Source: Eubacterium uniforme | GTDB taxonomy: Bacteria; Bacillota; Clostridia; Lachnospirales; Lachnospiraceae | Direction: 5' to 3' | DNA length: 64,000 bases | Assembly (NCBI RefSeq): GCF_900167115.1 | Contig: NZ_FUXZ01000006.1 | Coordinates: 48,528 to 112,527, forward strand | Shown: positions 27,401-35,516 of the stretch, in pieces | Layout: each line of letters starts with the position of its first letter | Position numbering within the stretch: the stretch's first letter is position 1 | Notes under the pieces: model-generated | The model's database searches: none | What the model was told of the DNA's origin: nothing | Seen by the model: the letters and a program-made list of their open reading frames with translations, nothing else | Made by a program: the position numbers and the translations under genes

Positions 27401-27801
27401 GCATTCATTGGGTAAATGATTAAAGCCTTAATTCCTTTTTCACCACAATGTTTATAGCAATACTCTAGAATAGGATAAAGAAAACACTCAGTTTTACCAG
27501 AACCCGTACCTGTGGCAATTAACGTCGACCTACCATCTTCGCCCGTAAGACGTTCAAAAGCTCTTTGCTGATGAACATATGGACTAAATAACTGATGAAT
27601 CGACTCAAAATAATTTTTTTCTCCTTCATAAACACGAAAAGGTAAGCGCACTGCAACATACGGTTCATGAAAAACCGCATCTTTTGTATTAAGCATATTC
27701 CTAATAGACCCTTTAAATATATGGTTTGTTATAGGAAATGACGTATCAATATAATCTATCAAACCTTCCTGATATTGTCTTGCAAGAATTGATGGTAACA
27801 T
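21451..27801 (-). CDS. Giant DUF1998 DEAD-like helicase with zinc clusters and C-terminal nuclease-like domain (DrmA/DrmB or DruE-like)
   Basis: The protein is 2116 residues with a strong AAGGAGG site. The SF2 helicase has Walker A ATGTGSGKTE (96-105), IYPMNALASDQAKR, ILMTNYKMLDYLL, VDELHTFDGAQGTD near 232, CIGTSATMG, and C-terminal lobe LLSCTPTLEMGIDIGDL plus NYAQRAGRGGR. Several Cys clusters follow the pattern of DUF1998 proteins: CRECGQTGW, CDECGTQIS...CCTRHDC, CPNCSH...CPKCGSPGW, and CSCND..DGCYKCLYAYR near 1630. The last ~400 residues include SRPDFVIRPKR near 1744 and IAIFTDGYYYHKD near 1767, a Vsr/PD-(D/E)XK-like nuclease signature. DUF1998 helicases are core parts of DISARM (DrmB) and Druantia (DruE). 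Helicase and nuclease in one chain next to a SNF2 helicase and methyltransferase suggest a DISARM relative. Confidence 0.75.
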   Translation of the reverse strand: MLPSILARQYQEGLIDYIDTSFPITNHIFKGSIRNMLNTKDAVFHEPYVAVRLPFRVYEGEKNYFESIHQLFSPYVHQQRAFERLTGEDGRSTLIATGTGSGKTECFLYPILEYCYKHCGEKGIKALIIYPMNALASDQAKRIAELVDRSPELKSANVRVGMYVGGQEHSSAKMMLPDKVITDHETLLAAPPDILMTNYKMLDYLLVRPKDAELWKNNLPDTLKYIAVDELHTFDGAQGTDLACLIRRLKARLNVLPGQICCIGTSATMGAKDSAKSIREYASDVFGEIFDEDAVVTEDRLSSDEFFSGYDVSDYKIPSREEALKVKDLSSGEDEKEYLYAALDCWLDDTSLLDDIMSDDARVELGKKLMHHNFTQSIIAEAEGSYMQNSFVYENLIKRFPLLSKLGEELASIVIDALYALISHARIRTSSGKLRPFLNVQVQVWMRELRRLVGEVAEKDIKYALSTDLNEKQAKHYLPVINCRECGQTGWASVEDNGSVEIRDIRAFYNAFFSGDSKVRIMFPHKEGEEAFNISNRMRLCPECMEIMFDEPNKTLCSNGHKTIPIWVPDLKTEGRNNSKAYKCPFCNGKGTMSLIGLRSATAISAGISELYASKFNDDKKLLAFTDNVQDAAHHAGFYNSRTWKFGLRTAITHFINIDSEEYSLDEFIQRVVAYWKNYLGDDYFVANFIPSNLTWMRAYERMCNEGTLRNDEDAATLLSFVEQRFKYEILMEYGILSRIGRTLEKAGCSVLSFEYEKAIPRIMERVSNEVGRLQSADVDTFTRMVIGVLHHMKSNGAFTYYAFEQFISNGADYYHLSNDRKRWLPGVNRGLNVPKFVAINRGPKRNKNFDSIDAKSWYAKWINKYLPMFSLESDATDIMKIILEELTRTGFLNKIETRDSVDVWSIDPEKCKVTSKVKQLICDECGTQISMSESDAKLFEGACCTRHDCNGHMHIAEDKGLDFYGKLYSQGELVRIVAKEHTGLLERDDRENLEREFKKSKDKHKPWDPNLLSCTPTLEMGIDIGDLSTVILSSIPPAQANYAQRAGRGGRKDGNALTVAIANSKPHDLYFYQDPMEMIAGAVEPPKVFLKASAVLARQFTAYCMDCWVKSGTASVPDKVSQCLAKLDENSKDRFPNNFLYFVQNNMAKLVRMFIQTFSVNPGNGEGLDENSIRDIKKFAMGEGTTNSPMHIKIYNEFYDLKKQRDGIQSSIKELTKMIKALENKPEDSSYDEQIKELKAERVAWTSVVTKINDKNVFNFLSDVGLLPNYAFPEAGIVLKAVLTRVEKDEYDREKNKYESTTYEYNRSASSAISEFAPLNSFYAGGHKLTIDQVDINTAKSEPWRLCPNCSHASIEDSSTPVHVCPKCGSPGWADAGQVRPMFKVQMVYSNMKVEDSQIGDDSEDRASMFYDKELLVEVDEDKDVIQAYEMDNKEFKWGYEFLQKATMREINFGEQSITGDKLLVAGHEGVRKGFTICKYCGKIQVQGEKPKHSRFCKMVKDNAMVMDPFEECLFLYREFETEALRLLIPATTMDSSNVRVESFVAAFMLGMKKKFGNVDHLRATVSEVPVPEADYRKQYLVIYDSVPGGTGYLKQLMNEENGIIDVFEGALEMMEHCSCNDDPQKDGCYKCLYAYRQSQHIGEISRNSAIHILKTILSGKENKTEIKKLSQVDTNHLFDSELEREFVGAFKKMSTSERPIKVNKALVNDKEGYSLQVGNNLWTIEPQVDFDASMGISVKSRPDFVIRPKRTTGNQKPIAIFTDGYYYHKDIVEDDTLKRMAIMLSGIYRVWSLTYKDVHNVFKSQGDYRTETLKSVKMPSGKVYKPAIKNENAEAINPENENAFELLIDYLSISNAEDLFTSHAKAFAMSILEAKQMSNQVLYGEWSSKWKSVLKSSGSLDDVDDFGQAIFGTWRPRQDMGNIDVMAEISLAEMTDMKMGAPLKIVAIIDDNPDSRTDKYEADWNGFWHFVNVMQFNSTAIFLSKLGMSKAIYSNLGMIISEDETIDMTISTDIVVDEKWDDIMDEFIDDIAITCATEMRNNGVPAPDVVGFELSDKSSGATIAEAEMSWTDKRIVWLLPEQESYADVFKNENWTVLLSSEVINNDVFGGHINE

Positions 27802-27852
27802 CTAGCTTACCTCCTTATTTTTATAGAATTTTCATCCTTAAAAATCGCTAAT

Positions 27853-30800
27853 TTAAAATCTCTGCTCAAAATTTTTCCAGATTTCTTCATAGTCCTTTAT
27901 TCGATCACATTTATCAAATGGCGCCAAATATTCAATTATTCTTTCTACTGGACCTTCCGGAATTGTATCGTCAATAATAGTTTTTTTGTATATACCTGTA
28001 CGCATATCTTTAATTAATTCAAATTCTGTACGAGATAGACCTACCCCTACCATACTTCTATTATTTGTAAAAATAATTCTTCCATTTGAATCATACCAGG
28101 TATCATCTTCATATGATTGAAGAACCGGAAATTGCATTTCATATATCGTTTCAAGCTGATTTAAAGACATTCCTATTGACATAGCTGTTAAAACATCAAT
28201 CTCAACAAGTGCTTCTCTACGCTCAAAATCTGTTCTTAATGAAGTTTCCCATTTCCACTCTTTTTCAAGTTTTTTAAAAGAACTATTACTAAGTCTTTTA
28301 TCATTTTTTGCCCACATCTCTTCTTTATAACTCTCTTTCCAATTCTCTTCCCACAAATCAGAATAATCAACCGTTAAAGAATTAAGCAACATTTCCCTTA
28401 TTGATAACGCATCATCAAATTTAGAATGCATAAACGGAAATAACATATTAACACCATAATTTATATGATTCTTGCCTAATATTTTTACAAAAAAATCATA
28501 CGGCAAACTAGATTCATATGCGCTTAGTAATAACATATCTTCTATTTTAGGCATTATGACTCCAAATAATGTATATAAAAACATACTCCTCGGTGGAATA
28601 ATACATGAAGCGAGTGTTCTTTCAGATGTATTCCCTACGAACTCTCTATTTACAAGCATATAATACTCATTTGCTAATTTTCCCCATGGAGTCTTTGGAA
28701 GTTTATTATATTTTTCATCTTGTTGAAGTTTTACCCTATACTTAGCCCTTGGTTTATAGTCTTCTTTAATATGAAGAAGATCTATATGATCATAATCGCT
28801 ATTAACCCTGTATTGTTGTTTTACTGTTTGAAATAACGGATTTGAAACATTACAATATGGTCCCACAAATAATACATCTCTATTATCTTCAGGAAAAAAT
28901 ATTTCCTCTTTTAGCGAACCCTCATTTAAAGCATTCGTTTCATTCCACATAGTAGTTGTATAAATCTGCCCTTTATAATTTCCTAATCTTGTTTCAATTC
29001 TACTAAATAATTCCAACACCTCAATTTGTTCTCTAACAAAAATAGTTGGTAATTTCGCTTCTTTCCATTTTTCCGAATCATCAAATAGTTTTGCAAATAA
29101 TGCAAGTTCATTTTTATCTACAGAGATAATTCTATGCGGATGTCCCGATACGTTCCAATTACCATTTTCATCTTTTAACTTTGGTATTCTAGCACTTTCA
29201 TCAAAGGAATAACATTCCTCAATAGTCTGAGGTATAAATACCATTGATATACTATCAAATTTAGGATCCTGTGGACCACCATACACATTTAAACTAAATT
29301 GTGTATGGTGGTGCACTTCGTGGAACAACTTTCTCTCGTTAGCAAACATAAAATGTTTGCGTAACCGAGAATACAGTTGCTCACGAAGTGCACCACCTTT
29401 AGGATCATCATAAACACCTTCCGGATGAATATATGCACTAACGCTAGTTCCTATATACCATGCCAACGGCAAAAAACACTTATATAAATTTGCCTTCTGC
29501 CCAGATAGCAATTCATAATTTTGTATCACATTTAAATAGTTTTTTTCTCCCTCCATTAATGTATATTCACTAATATATTCATCATATACCTGTTTATCTA
29601 CCAAAACTTCTTCTCTAATTTTCGAAGTCTGAGCCGCATTTATCTTTCTTATAACAATCATTGGTTGATGTTCAGATATAACCCCCTGTTCGTTCCATTC
29701 TACTTTAATCCACGGTGGATTTCCCACAACTAAATCAAATCCTCCGTTTTGTTCAAATACATCTGCAAACTCTAATTCCCAATGATGGAATCTTTGTTTT
29801 AAAGCTATTTGATTTGCTATTTCAAGTCTTTCACTTCGTTCTCTTAAGTCATCCAAACACACTTCTCCTAAATCTTGATACTGATGCATAACATCAAGAG
29901 TCATCTGTTCAGCTTCTGTAAAAAATTTAATCGAACCATCATCATCCTCCGCAAAACTAATTTGTGCATTTGTGTTTACATTAACTGCACGTATATTTCC
30001 TTCAAGTATTAAAGACATATCAAAGAAAAACTCTTGTCTTGATGGTAACAAATCAGCTTTATCTATTGGCCAGAACCAAAGCGCGCACCAATAATCCATA
30101 GCAGCTTTTAATCGTGCATATGGACCTGCATTCTTTGCTCTTTCAGATTTAAATTTTTTATGATAAATAGCATCTTTTTCTCTAATAGTCTTATGAGAGC
30201 CTTCACCTACTTCTTCATGCCCATAAATACTTAATGGCTCTAATGTTTCTTCTTCAATCTCTTTTCGCTCATTTGCTGTAAGCTTCCACAATTTATCGAT
30301 ACTATCAGACAATCTAAGAACTGTCTTTAATTCATCTTCTTCAAACTTGGCAGTAAATCTCTTATTCCAATCTTTTAACTTTTTAATATTCTCTGGTTCA
30401 AGGCTCTTGATAACTTTATCTGTATAATTAGCCATGCCTGGATCTCCAAGAAGAAAATGATATATTTCTTTAGTATGTTCATGTTGTCCTTTCCTAGTTC
30501 GTTCTTCTCCAGGCAAAACTCTTCTAGGTGCCTTATCATACCATTTGCCTGCCTCTAGAACAGACTGCGAGTACACTTGCCTTCTTGCTCCAATAAGAGA
30601 ATTGCCATTCACAAGCTGCGTACCAAACCAAGGAACATATGCGCCTTTATAAATTGTATTAAGCCATAGTGAAACCTCCGCTAACTCAACAGCTACCGGA
30701 TTTAAATCGCAACCATATACATTTCTATCTGCGATAAACATTTTTACTTTTTGCAATTCTTCGAAACGCTTATCATAACTAATAGTTTCTCCTAGTTCTT

Positions 30801-32589
30801 CCTGTTTCTTTGTAAGATATGCTTCCGCTAACTGATTAATTGCTTCATTCAAGAATGCAGCACTTCCCATGGCCGGCTCACATACAGTTAGATGTAGTAT
30901 TTCATCAGCAGTTTTATCTTTTAACAATTCCTTCAAAGCATACTTAACCAAGCATTTTGTAAGAACTTCAGGAGTATAGTATGATGCTGACTTCTCACGT
31001 TCTCTTCCAGCAAGTCTATAAATAAAGGTTCCCTTCTCATACATTCGAAGTTGTCCCTTCTTTTCTCCAGACTCATAACGAACACGCTCTGTCTTCTCAT
31101 CATAATTAACTAATTCATTCTCTTTTACAAAATACCCAACATCTAATTCATTAAATTTATCTCCAGCTCTTTTTACTTCATATAAATCTTCTTCTGCTAT
31201 AAACCCTCTATAACTAAGAAGTGCTTCATATACTGCACCCATCTGGTTAATACCAAGAGCAGAATAAGATATTCTTCCTTTTCTTTCTCTTGAATTAGTT
31301 GGTCTTGATATACTCATCAAATCAACAATCTGAAGCATAGCACTGTTTCTAAGTCTTGCTTTAGTAATAAATTTCGTATATTCAGGATCAAAAATATGTG
31401 CCTTTAATGCTTCAATTGTGAATGCATCATGCATTGATGTTTTTTCTATCTCAATAGCTCTCTTATACTCTTCTAAATCTTCTGGATATCCAAAATATGT
31501 CATATGAAAAAGTTTTTTAAGAGTATCATCGATATAATACCCCTCCGCCAATACTTCACTATCTTCTTTAACTTGATCACAAACATCACGAAGTCCTTCA
31601 AGAGAATACCCCTGTACATATGTCTGAGACTTCATTGGCGCATAACCAAGTTCCGGTCTAGCCTCTATAAAAAGCATAAATAGAAAACGATACATATATC
31701 TAAGACATTCCAAAGTAAGTTCAGATGCATCCACAGGATTATCTTCAAGATTGATTCCCTGTCTTGTTTTCATATCATAAATAACTTCATTTCCAAGTAT
31801 CTCTATACTTTCTCTAAGAGCATATTTGAGTGCATCAGAAACACCAGCACTATGTTTATGAGAGTTTTCATCTAAACTATCAAGTACAATTGCTCCATCA
31901 CTAGGGCAAAGACTCTCTTTATGAAGAAGAACAGTCATAGCCATAAATGTCGATTCTTCATGTCTACTATAGATATCTTCCATCATAAATTGAAGATATC
32001 TCTTCTCATTCCATTTATTTCTATCAATTAAAGCAATTTGATTGATTCCAAATAATAAAATAAATCTTGGAGCTTCTTCTCCCGCAAAAAATAATTTTGC
32101 AAGAAGCTCATCGTTTACAATAGCAACTGAATCCCCTTTTTCATCCTCATCATCACTCTTTTCAAAAATATACCCCTTAAGAATATCATCTTCACGTTCT
32201 TCTGCGACAGACAAAAATGCCCATAATAATGGTGCTCCATTTGTTTTTGTAACCTCGTGAAAAATAGGAACAATTAATCCATCCTCCACTTCTTCTGAAA
32301 CACTATTAACAGATTCATACCCAAGAGCCTCTAAATATAAAGTTGCAAGTTCCTGAATCATCGGTTTACTTACTTCTTCATTTTTTGAGCGGAGATATTT
32401 ATCTCGAATATTATAATATTGTGTTCTTATATCACGGAGTTTTTTCCATGGTAGTAGTATCTCTTCTTCCTTTTCTTTCTGTTTCCATTTCTTTATTGTA
32501 TCTTCAGCATTATCTTGAAAAATGGAGGTAAAGTAATGGTTTGTATAGTATTCATTTTTATTTTCAATACCTGTTAAAATCATTTCCAT
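27853..32589 (-). CDS. Large N6-adenine DNA methyltransferase, Eco57I/PglX/DrmMI-like
   Basis: The protein is 1578 residues. The start at 32589 follows AGGAG placed in the end of the SNF2 gene (1-bp gap). Methyltransferase motif I is LTVCEPAMGSAAFLNEA near 570 (SAM binding) and motif IV is DLVVGNPPWIKVEW near 955 (the N-P-P-W of N6-adenine enzymes). A long helical N-terminus and a C-terminal region (after about 1100) that would be target recognition flank the catalytic core, as in type IIG and PglX enzymes. In DISARM class 1 the adenine methyltransferase DrmMI marks self DNA and sits beside the SNF2 helicase DrmD, as here. No separate nuclease motif is evident in this chain. The recognition sequence cannot be predicted by eye. 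Confidence 0.82.
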   Translation of the reverse strand: MEMILTGIENKNEYYTNHYFTSIFQDNAEDTIKKWKQKEKEEEILLPWKKLRDIRTQYYNIRDKYLRSKNEEVSKPMIQELATLYLEALGYESVNSVSEEVEDGLIVPIFHEVTKTNGAPLLWAFLSVAEEREDDILKGYIFEKSDDEDEKGDSVAIVNDELLAKLFFAGEEAPRFILLFGINQIALIDRNKWNEKRYLQFMMEDIYSRHEESTFMAMTVLLHKESLCPSDGAIVLDSLDENSHKHSAGVSDALKYALRESIEILGNEVIYDMKTRQGINLEDNPVDASELTLECLRYMYRFLFMLFIEARPELGYAPMKSQTYVQGYSLEGLRDVCDQVKEDSEVLAEGYYIDDTLKKLFHMTYFGYPEDLEEYKRAIEIEKTSMHDAFTIEALKAHIFDPEYTKFITKARLRNSAMLQIVDLMSISRPTNSRERKGRISYSALGINQMGAVYEALLSYRGFIAEEDLYEVKRAGDKFNELDVGYFVKENELVNYDEKTERVRYESGEKKGQLRMYEKGTFIYRLAGREREKSASYYTPEVLTKCLVKYALKELLKDKTADEILHLTVCEPAMGSAAFLNEAINQLAEAYLTKKQEELGETISYDKRFEELQKVKMFIADRNVYGCDLNPVAVELAEVSLWLNTIYKGAYVPWFGTQLVNGNSLIGARRQVYSQSVLEAGKWYDKAPRRVLPGEERTRKGQHEHTKEIYHFLLGDPGMANYTDKVIKSLEPENIKKLKDWNKRFTAKFEEDELKTVLRLSDSIDKLWKLTANERKEIEEETLEPLSIYGHEEVGEGSHKTIREKDAIYHKKFKSERAKNAGPYARLKAAMDYWCALWFWPIDKADLLPSRQEFFFDMSLILEGNIRAVNVNTNAQISFAEDDDGSIKFFTEAEQMTLDVMHQYQDLGEVCLDDLRERSERLEIANQIALKQRFHHWELEFADVFEQNGGFDLVVGNPPWIKVEWNEQGVISEHQPMIVIRKINAAQTSKIREEVLVDKQVYDEYISEYTLMEGEKNYLNVIQNYELLSGQKANLYKCFLPLAWYIGTSVSAYIHPEGVYDDPKGGALREQLYSRLRKHFMFANERKLFHEVHHHTQFSLNVYGGPQDPKFDSISMVFIPQTIEECYSFDESARIPKLKDENGNWNVSGHPHRIISVDKNELALFAKLFDDSEKWKEAKLPTIFVREQIEVLELFSRIETRLGNYKGQIYTTTMWNETNALNEGSLKEEIFFPEDNRDVLFVGPYCNVSNPLFQTVKQQYRVNSDYDHIDLLHIKEDYKPRAKYRVKLQQDEKYNKLPKTPWGKLANEYYMLVNREFVGNTSERTLASCIIPPRSMFLYTLFGVIMPKIEDMLLLSAYESSLPYDFFVKILGKNHINYGVNMLFPFMHSKFDDALSIREMLLNSLTVDYSDLWEENWKESYKEEMWAKNDKRLSNSSFKKLEKEWKWETSLRTDFERREALVEIDVLTAMSIGMSLNQLETIYEMQFPVLQSYEDDTWYDSNGRIIFTNNRSMVGVGLSRTEFELIKDMRTGIYKKTIIDDTIPEGPVERIIEYLAPFDKCDRIKDYEEIWKNFEQRF

Positions 32590-32590
32590 A

Positions 32591-35440
32591 TTATTTCACT
32601 CCTGCTACAACAGCAATAATCCTAATGTATGGATTCTCTTCAATTTCAAGAGTATCCCTTTCCCAATCCATAAAATTTGTAAAGATTGCTTCTATTTCTC
32701 GTTCTTTCTCTGATTTTTTACGTTCCATTCCAGTAACTCCTAAATCAAAAACCGTGAGTTGAGCAGCTTTATGTCTTTGTTCTAGTTGCTCTAATCTTTC
32801 CATTTCTTCATAAATATATGGATCTACCTTTTCTTTGTATTCCTTACACTTCTCACTCATAATCATTTGAGCACGTTTTACTACATCCTCAAGAAGACTC
32901 TGTCCCCTTGATAGTTGTTCATCAGACACTTCTTGAGTATTTGCCACTTTTACATTCAAATGAGTTTTTTGTAACACCTCACTCATCGTAAGTATACTAT
33001 CAAACTGATTATTTTTATAAAGCACACCAAACCATTCATCAACAACTGTTGTTGATTTTCTATTTGGTATAAGACCTGCTACAATAAACAACATTTCCTC
33101 TGCATCTATACTATTTGTTAAACCTATGACTGGTACTTCACTTCTTTTATAAAAAACTCCAGCTTTATCCTCTATCCAATTAAAAACGGGATGAAGTTTC
33201 CATAAATACTGAGTTGCAGGCCATGCCACTTCAGCCAAATCATTCTGCATACAACGCTTCATATCATTTAAGCAATACTCCCTATCTGGAGATAATCTTA
33301 AATAATCATCTGACGGCATAGCTTCCGGTGGAATAAGCTTTTTAATACGCTTTTTCACATTATCCGTAAGTTTTATTTCCACTCCTTGAGTTCCCGATAA
33401 ATCAGCATATCTAATTTCCTCTGTATCAGTAAAAATATCTAATGCATTCTTTAAATACTCAATATCGGAAAACAAAGTTTCTTCATCACTATATTCAACT
33501 TTAACTTCTTTCTCATCACCAAGGCCCATTAAAAATTCCAATGGGTCAAATTCCTCTTCATCAGAATCAAGTTGTTTTTCAAAAGCTTCTGCTCCGACAC
33601 CACTTTCAATAGCTTTTGCAGTTTCTTCTTCCTCTTCCTCCTGATTATATTTACCAAATAACATTGCAGGATCTCCAATATTTTTAAGAGCCTGCTCCTC
33701 TTTCTTTACGAGGATTTCCATGATACGAGCATCGCCCTTAATTTTAGGATTATCACTATCAATAAGCATATATCTGATATCTGGTTGTTCAGTCTGACCA
33801 TATCTATCTACACGACCATTTCTCTGCTGGAATACCATAAGAGACCAAGGAATATCAAAATGAATTAGTCTATGCGACAGATAATGTAAATTTATACCTT
33901 CGGAAGCCACATCGGATGCAACAATAATACGAATAGGCGACTCAGCTCTACCAAATTCGTCAACTATTCTTTGAAGTTCTTTATCACTCATCCCACCATG
34001 CATTACTTCAAGCTGTTTATCCTTTAATTTAAGGTCTTTCTTAAGATTTTCTGCAAGGTATCGCATAGTTTCAATTCGCTCAGTAAAAATAACGAGACGA
34101 TCATTATTCTTTGATGGAGACCATCCATATTCATTACTATTCAAAAGTTCCAACAATTTAGCATATCTTGAAAAATCAGTTGGACTAATTAATTCTAAAG
34201 CATCTTTTAACTCTGTTAATACTGCAATATCTGGCATATCACTCTCTGGATATTTCTTTTCAAGTTTTCTTATTCTTGCATCTATACTTTTAATACATGC
34301 TGCTGGAGAAGAAAATAATGATTTTTCAAGACTAGTTTTAAAAAGAATTCCTTTACCTTTAGTCCTAGATTCATCCATTTGAAGTTTCATATTTGCAAAA
34401 ATATCATATGCAGCTTCTTCACATGCTGATGCTGCACATCGTTCTATTGTTATCACACGTTCTTTGAAGGCACCTGATACTTGATCTTGGATATCTTTTT
34501 TAAAACGTCTAATCAAAAGTCCTTCAATATCGTCTTTTGTATAATTTTCCTCATCTGCTATTGCCGTAGGATCTAACATATTCATAAGTGATGCTACCGA
34601 TTGTCCCTTACCATCATGAGGAGTAGCTGTAAGCATAATAAGAGTATCGGAACGATTAGCAAGAAGAGAAGCAAGCTTACTTCTTTGAGATCCTCTATCT
34701 CCTCTTTTTGCAACATTATGTGCTTCATCAATAACAATAATATCCCACCATGCATTCTCAAGGTGAGTACGATAATCAAGATCATTTTTTAACGTATCTA
34801 CTGAAATAATAGTTTTATCATAATAAAAAAAAGGATTATAATTCGTTGGAAGCTTTGCTCTTACACTTTGTATTCTCGCTGAATCTAATCGTACTAGTGG
34901 AATAGTAAAGCGATTCCACATTTCTTTTTGAAACTGTGTCATCATACTCTTTACTGTTACGACAAGTATTCTCTTGCCCTTACCTCGTGCAATAAGCTCT
35001 GACATAAGAATTCCTGCTTCTAATGTCTTACCAAGACCAACAGTATCTGCGATAAGAATTCTCTGTCTAGTTTTGTTTAATGCCTGCTGCGCTGGTTCAA
35101 GCTGATAAGCCATTAAATCCATTGCAGCTTTGTTCCCAATATGAATCTTATTATCAGTTGGAATTTTTCCTCTCCACTGACTTTCTATATATACCTTAGA
35201 TTTTCTAAAAAAAGCAGAATCATCCGGCACAAGAGTAACCTTAGCCGGATCAACAATCTCTATATCATCTTCTATATCCACAAGAAACATTGACTCATAA
35301 TCCTTTACAAGCTGAGACAAACCTATAACATATAAAGTTTGATTTCCTAAACTATTTGTCTCAACTTTTTTAACCATCCATTCTTCACCACGAACAATGA
35401 TTCTCATTCCTGGAGCATATTTTGTTTTATTTTTCTCCAT
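32591..35440 (-). CDS. SNF2-family helicase, DrmD-like
   Basis: The protein is 949 residues from ATG 35440 (MEKNKTKYAPGMRIIVRG), chosen because GGAGAAAAG precedes it; the in-frame ATG at 35455 has no site. SNF2/RapA-type motifs are AYQLEPAQQALNKTRQRILIADTVGLGKTLEAG (Walker A near 135), DIIVIDEAHNVAKRG near 235, MLTATPHDGKG, and in the second lobe VASDVASEGINLHYLSHRLIHFD and QQRNGRVDRYGQT near 543. An acidic linker (EEEEEETAKAIE) and a helical C-terminus follow. It is the first gene of the four-gene DISARM-like unit. SNF2 proteins translocate on double-stranded DNA; a role in inspecting incoming DNA is inferred from DISARM. Confidence 0.82.
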   Translation of the reverse strand: MEKNKTKYAPGMRIIVRGEEWMVKKVETNSLGNQTLYVIGLSQLVKDYESMFLVDIEDDIEIVDPAKVTLVPDDSAFFRKSKVYIESQWRGKIPTDNKIHIGNKAAMDLMAYQLEPAQQALNKTRQRILIADTVGLGKTLEAGILMSELIARGKGKRILVVTVKSMMTQFQKEMWNRFTIPLVRLDSARIQSVRAKLPTNYNPFFYYDKTIISVDTLKNDLDYRTHLENAWWDIIVIDEAHNVAKRGDRGSQRSKLASLLANRSDTLIMLTATPHDGKGQSVASLMNMLDPTAIADEENYTKDDIEGLLIRRFKKDIQDQVSGAFKERVITIERCAASACEEAAYDIFANMKLQMDESRTKGKGILFKTSLEKSLFSSPAACIKSIDARIRKLEKKYPESDMPDIAVLTELKDALELISPTDFSRYAKLLELLNSNEYGWSPSKNNDRLVIFTERIETMRYLAENLKKDLKLKDKQLEVMHGGMSDKELQRIVDEFGRAESPIRIIVASDVASEGINLHYLSHRLIHFDIPWSLMVFQQRNGRVDRYGQTEQPDIRYMLIDSDNPKIKGDARIMEILVKKEEQALKNIGDPAMLFGKYNQEEEEEETAKAIESGVGAEAFEKQLDSDEEEFDPLEFLMGLGDEKEVKVEYSDEETLFSDIEYLKNALDIFTDTEEIRYADLSGTQGVEIKLTDNVKKRIKKLIPPEAMPSDDYLRLSPDREYCLNDMKRCMQNDLAEVAWPATQYLWKLHPVFNWIEDKAGVFYKRSEVPVIGLTNSIDAEEMLFIVAGLIPNRKSTTVVDEWFGVLYKNNQFDSILTMSEVLQKTHLNVKVANTQEVSDEQLSRGQSLLEDVVKRAQMIMSEKCKEYKEKVDPYIYEEMERLEQLEQRHKAAQLTVFDLGVTGMERKKSEKEREIEAIFTNFMDWERDTLEIEENPYIRIIAVVAGVK

Positions 35441-35516
35441 AATACTTTTCTCCATCTATTATTTCTACTTTACTTCGATAATATTCCTAGCATCAAAATT
35501 CAGATATATTCAAATA

